A DNA stretch of 7,009 bases, from NCBI GenBank assembly GCA_003854995.1, contig RQOI01000566.1:1-7009 (forward strand), given 5' to 3'. Both the position numbers and the translations under genes were made by a program. This document shows, in pieces, positions 5,848 to 7,009 of the stretch. The number at the start of each line of letters is the position of its first letter. Positions within the stretch are counted from its first letter, which is position 1. This DNA comes from Candidatus Zhuqueibacterota bacterium (GTDB lineage: Bacteria; Zhuqueibacterota; Zhuqueibacteria; Residuimicrobiales; Krinioviventaceae). Below the pieces are notes generated by a model, which searched no databases, was not told the DNA's origin, and saw only the letters and a list, made by a program, of their open reading frames with translations.

Positions 5848-7009
5848 ATGAAACAGCCTCTGACCGTGTTCTGGTTTCGCCGCGATCTGCGATTGCACGA
5901 CAATGCGGGATTGCATCTTGCGTTGCGGGGCGATTATCCCGTGATGCCGCTCTTCATTTTCGACCAGGATATTCTTCGAGATCTGCGGGATAAGAGCGAC
6001 AGACGAGTCGAATTCATTCACCAGACGCTTCGCGAAATGCAAGATGAGTTGGCGTCCTATGGATCGTCGCTGCTCGTCCGACATGGTTCGCCGACAGAGG
6101 TGTGGCGGCAATTGATCGCTCAATTTGACATCGCACGGGTGTACAGTAATGCGGATTACGAGCCTTATGCCATCAACAGAGACAGCAAGATTGCGGCCAT
6201 ACTCGAATCCCGCGGCATCGAATTCAAGGCGATGAAAGATCAGGTGATATTTGCCGAGGATGATGTGCTGAAAGCAAATAGAGAGCCGTACACGGTCTAC
6301 ACGCCCTATAAAAATGCATGGAAGAAAAAATTGTTCGACAGCGATGTCCTCAATGTCGATTATGCGATAGCGCCGCACGCGCACCATTTTTGGCAAACAC
6401 CGCCGCAACCGATTCCCTCTTTGCAGGAGATCGGCTTCAGGCCTGTCGGCACGATCTTTCCTGCCAAAGAGATCAATGAGGAGCTCATTCGCAAATACCA
6501 TCTTCAGCGCGATATCCCTGGCATCGCCGGCACCTCCCGCCTCGGCGTGCATCTGCGATTCGGCACCGTGAGCATTCGAGATCTCGTCAGGCGCGCCTTG
6601 CTGCTGAACGAGACATGGCTCGACGAGCTCATCTGGCGCGAGTTTTTCATGATGATCCTGCACCGTTTTCCACATGTCGAGAATCGATCTTTTCGGGAAA
6701 AATATGATGACATTGCGTGGCGCAACAACAGAGATGAATTCGACAGCTGGTGCAACGGCCGGACCGGCTTTCCGCTGGTGGACGCCGGCATGCGAGAGTT
6801 GAATGAAACCGGTTTCATGCACAATCGTGTGCGTATGGTGACAGCAAGCTTTCTCACCAAACACCTTCTCATCAACTGGCGATGGGGTGAACGCTATTTC
6901 GCTGAAAAACTGCTCGATTACGATCTTGCGGCCAATAACGGCAACTGGCAATGGGCTGCGGGCACTGGCTGCGATGCCGCACCTTACTTTCGCGTCTTCA
7001 ATCCCACGA
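5848..7009 (+). CDS. phrB: Class I deoxyribodipyrimidine photolyase (cyclobutane dimer repair), 3' end beyond the window
   Basis: This enzyme uses blue light and reduced FAD to split cyclobutane pyrimidine dimers in DNA. The frame is open from ATG 5848 to the window end, 387 codons; relatives have about 430-470 residues, so some 50-80 are missing. The N-terminal antenna (alpha/beta) domain opens FWFRRDLRLHDN (8-19) and runs to about 130. The FAD-binding helical domain fills the rest of the visible protein. It includes GTSRLGVHLRFGTVS (228-242), ELIWREFF (260-267; W263 corresponds to the dimer-contacting Trp277 of E. coli), TGFPLVDAGMRELN (306-319), MHNRVRM (324-330), LAANNGNWQWAA (360-371) and DAAPYFRVFNP (376-386). 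The electron-transfer tryptophans are W291, W344 and W367, with the same spacing as W306, W359 and W382 of E. coli; N363 matches Asn378 near flavin N5. The second chromophore cannot be told. The ribosome binding site is weak. A related cryptochrome is the less likely alternative. Confidence 0.95.
   Translation, partial: MKQPLTVFWFRRDLRLHDNAGLHLALRGDYPVMPLFIFDQDILRDLRDKSDRRVEFIHQTLREMQDELASYGSSLLVRHGSPTEVWRQLIAQFDIARVYSNADYEPYAINRDSKIAAILESRGIEFKAMKDQVIFAEDDVLKANREPYTVYTPYKNAWKKKLFDSDVLNVDYAIAPHAHHFWQTPPQPIPSLQEIGFRPVGTIFPAKEINEELIRKYHLQRDIPGIAGTSRLGVHLRFGTVSIRDLVRRALLLNETWLDELIWREFFMMILHRFPHVENRSFREKYDDIAWRNNRDEFDSWCNGRTGFPLVDAGMRELNETGFMHNRVRMVTASFLTKHLLINWRWGERYFAEKLLDYDLAANNGNWQWAAGTGCDAAPYFRVFNPT

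Noticed and set aside
5779..6951. A 390-codon open frame on the minus strand
   Set aside because: It lies antisense to the photolyase gene, whose + strand product matches the family from end to end with all key residues. The minus-strand product shows no recognisable family pattern and is a shadow of the coding frame.
1..7009. tRNA, rRNA, CRISPR array, insertion sequence, phage or toxin-antitoxin content
   Set aside because: Genes cover nearly all of the window; the only gaps are 3, 15, 59, 17 and 182 bases, and none shows repeats, cloverleaf patterns or transposase fragments. The genes read as core chromosomal functions.

Overview
The window carries six protein genes and no RNA genes, mobile elements or CRISPR arrays. 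About half of the bases are G or C. Ribosome binding sites of the GAGG type precede some genes, and TTG and GTG starts are used. The photolyase N-terminus resembles those I know from Bacteroidetes/Ignavibacteria-like bacteria. Together this suggests a free-living bacterium, possibly of the FCB/Calditrichota/KSB1 neighbourhood, but the taxonomic guess is weak.

Layout: positions 1-729 (+) hold the 3' part of an unrecognised gene that was already open before the window begins. It converges on lon, with only 3 bases between the two stop codons. Positions 5665 down to 733 (-) hold a tight four-gene cluster, transcribed in the order ktrB (K+ channel-like transporter subunit), ktrA (its cytoplasmic nucleotide-binding RCK regulator), an hsp20-family small heat-shock protein, and lon (ATP-dependent protease). 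The gaps are 17, 59 and 15 bases, so one transcription unit is likely; a possible internal promoter sits in the 59-base gap before hsp20. A 182-base AT-rich divergent intergenic region (5666-5847) separates ktrB from a class I DNA photolyase gene on the + strand, which runs off the right edge of the window about 387 codons in.

Functionally, KtrB and KtrA would form one potassium uptake system for osmotic and pH adaptation. Hsp20 holds unfolding proteins and Lon degrades damaged ones, so those two form a proteostasis pair. Linking K+ uptake to proteostasis, next to a light-driven DNA repair gene, gives the region a general stress-response flavour. All identified families are well known. I do not see a convincing undescribed system. 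The least explained items are the unrecognised protein at 1-729, the four-gene linkage itself, a heat-shock-like promoter candidate before hsp20, and an inverted repeat across the convergent gene ends.
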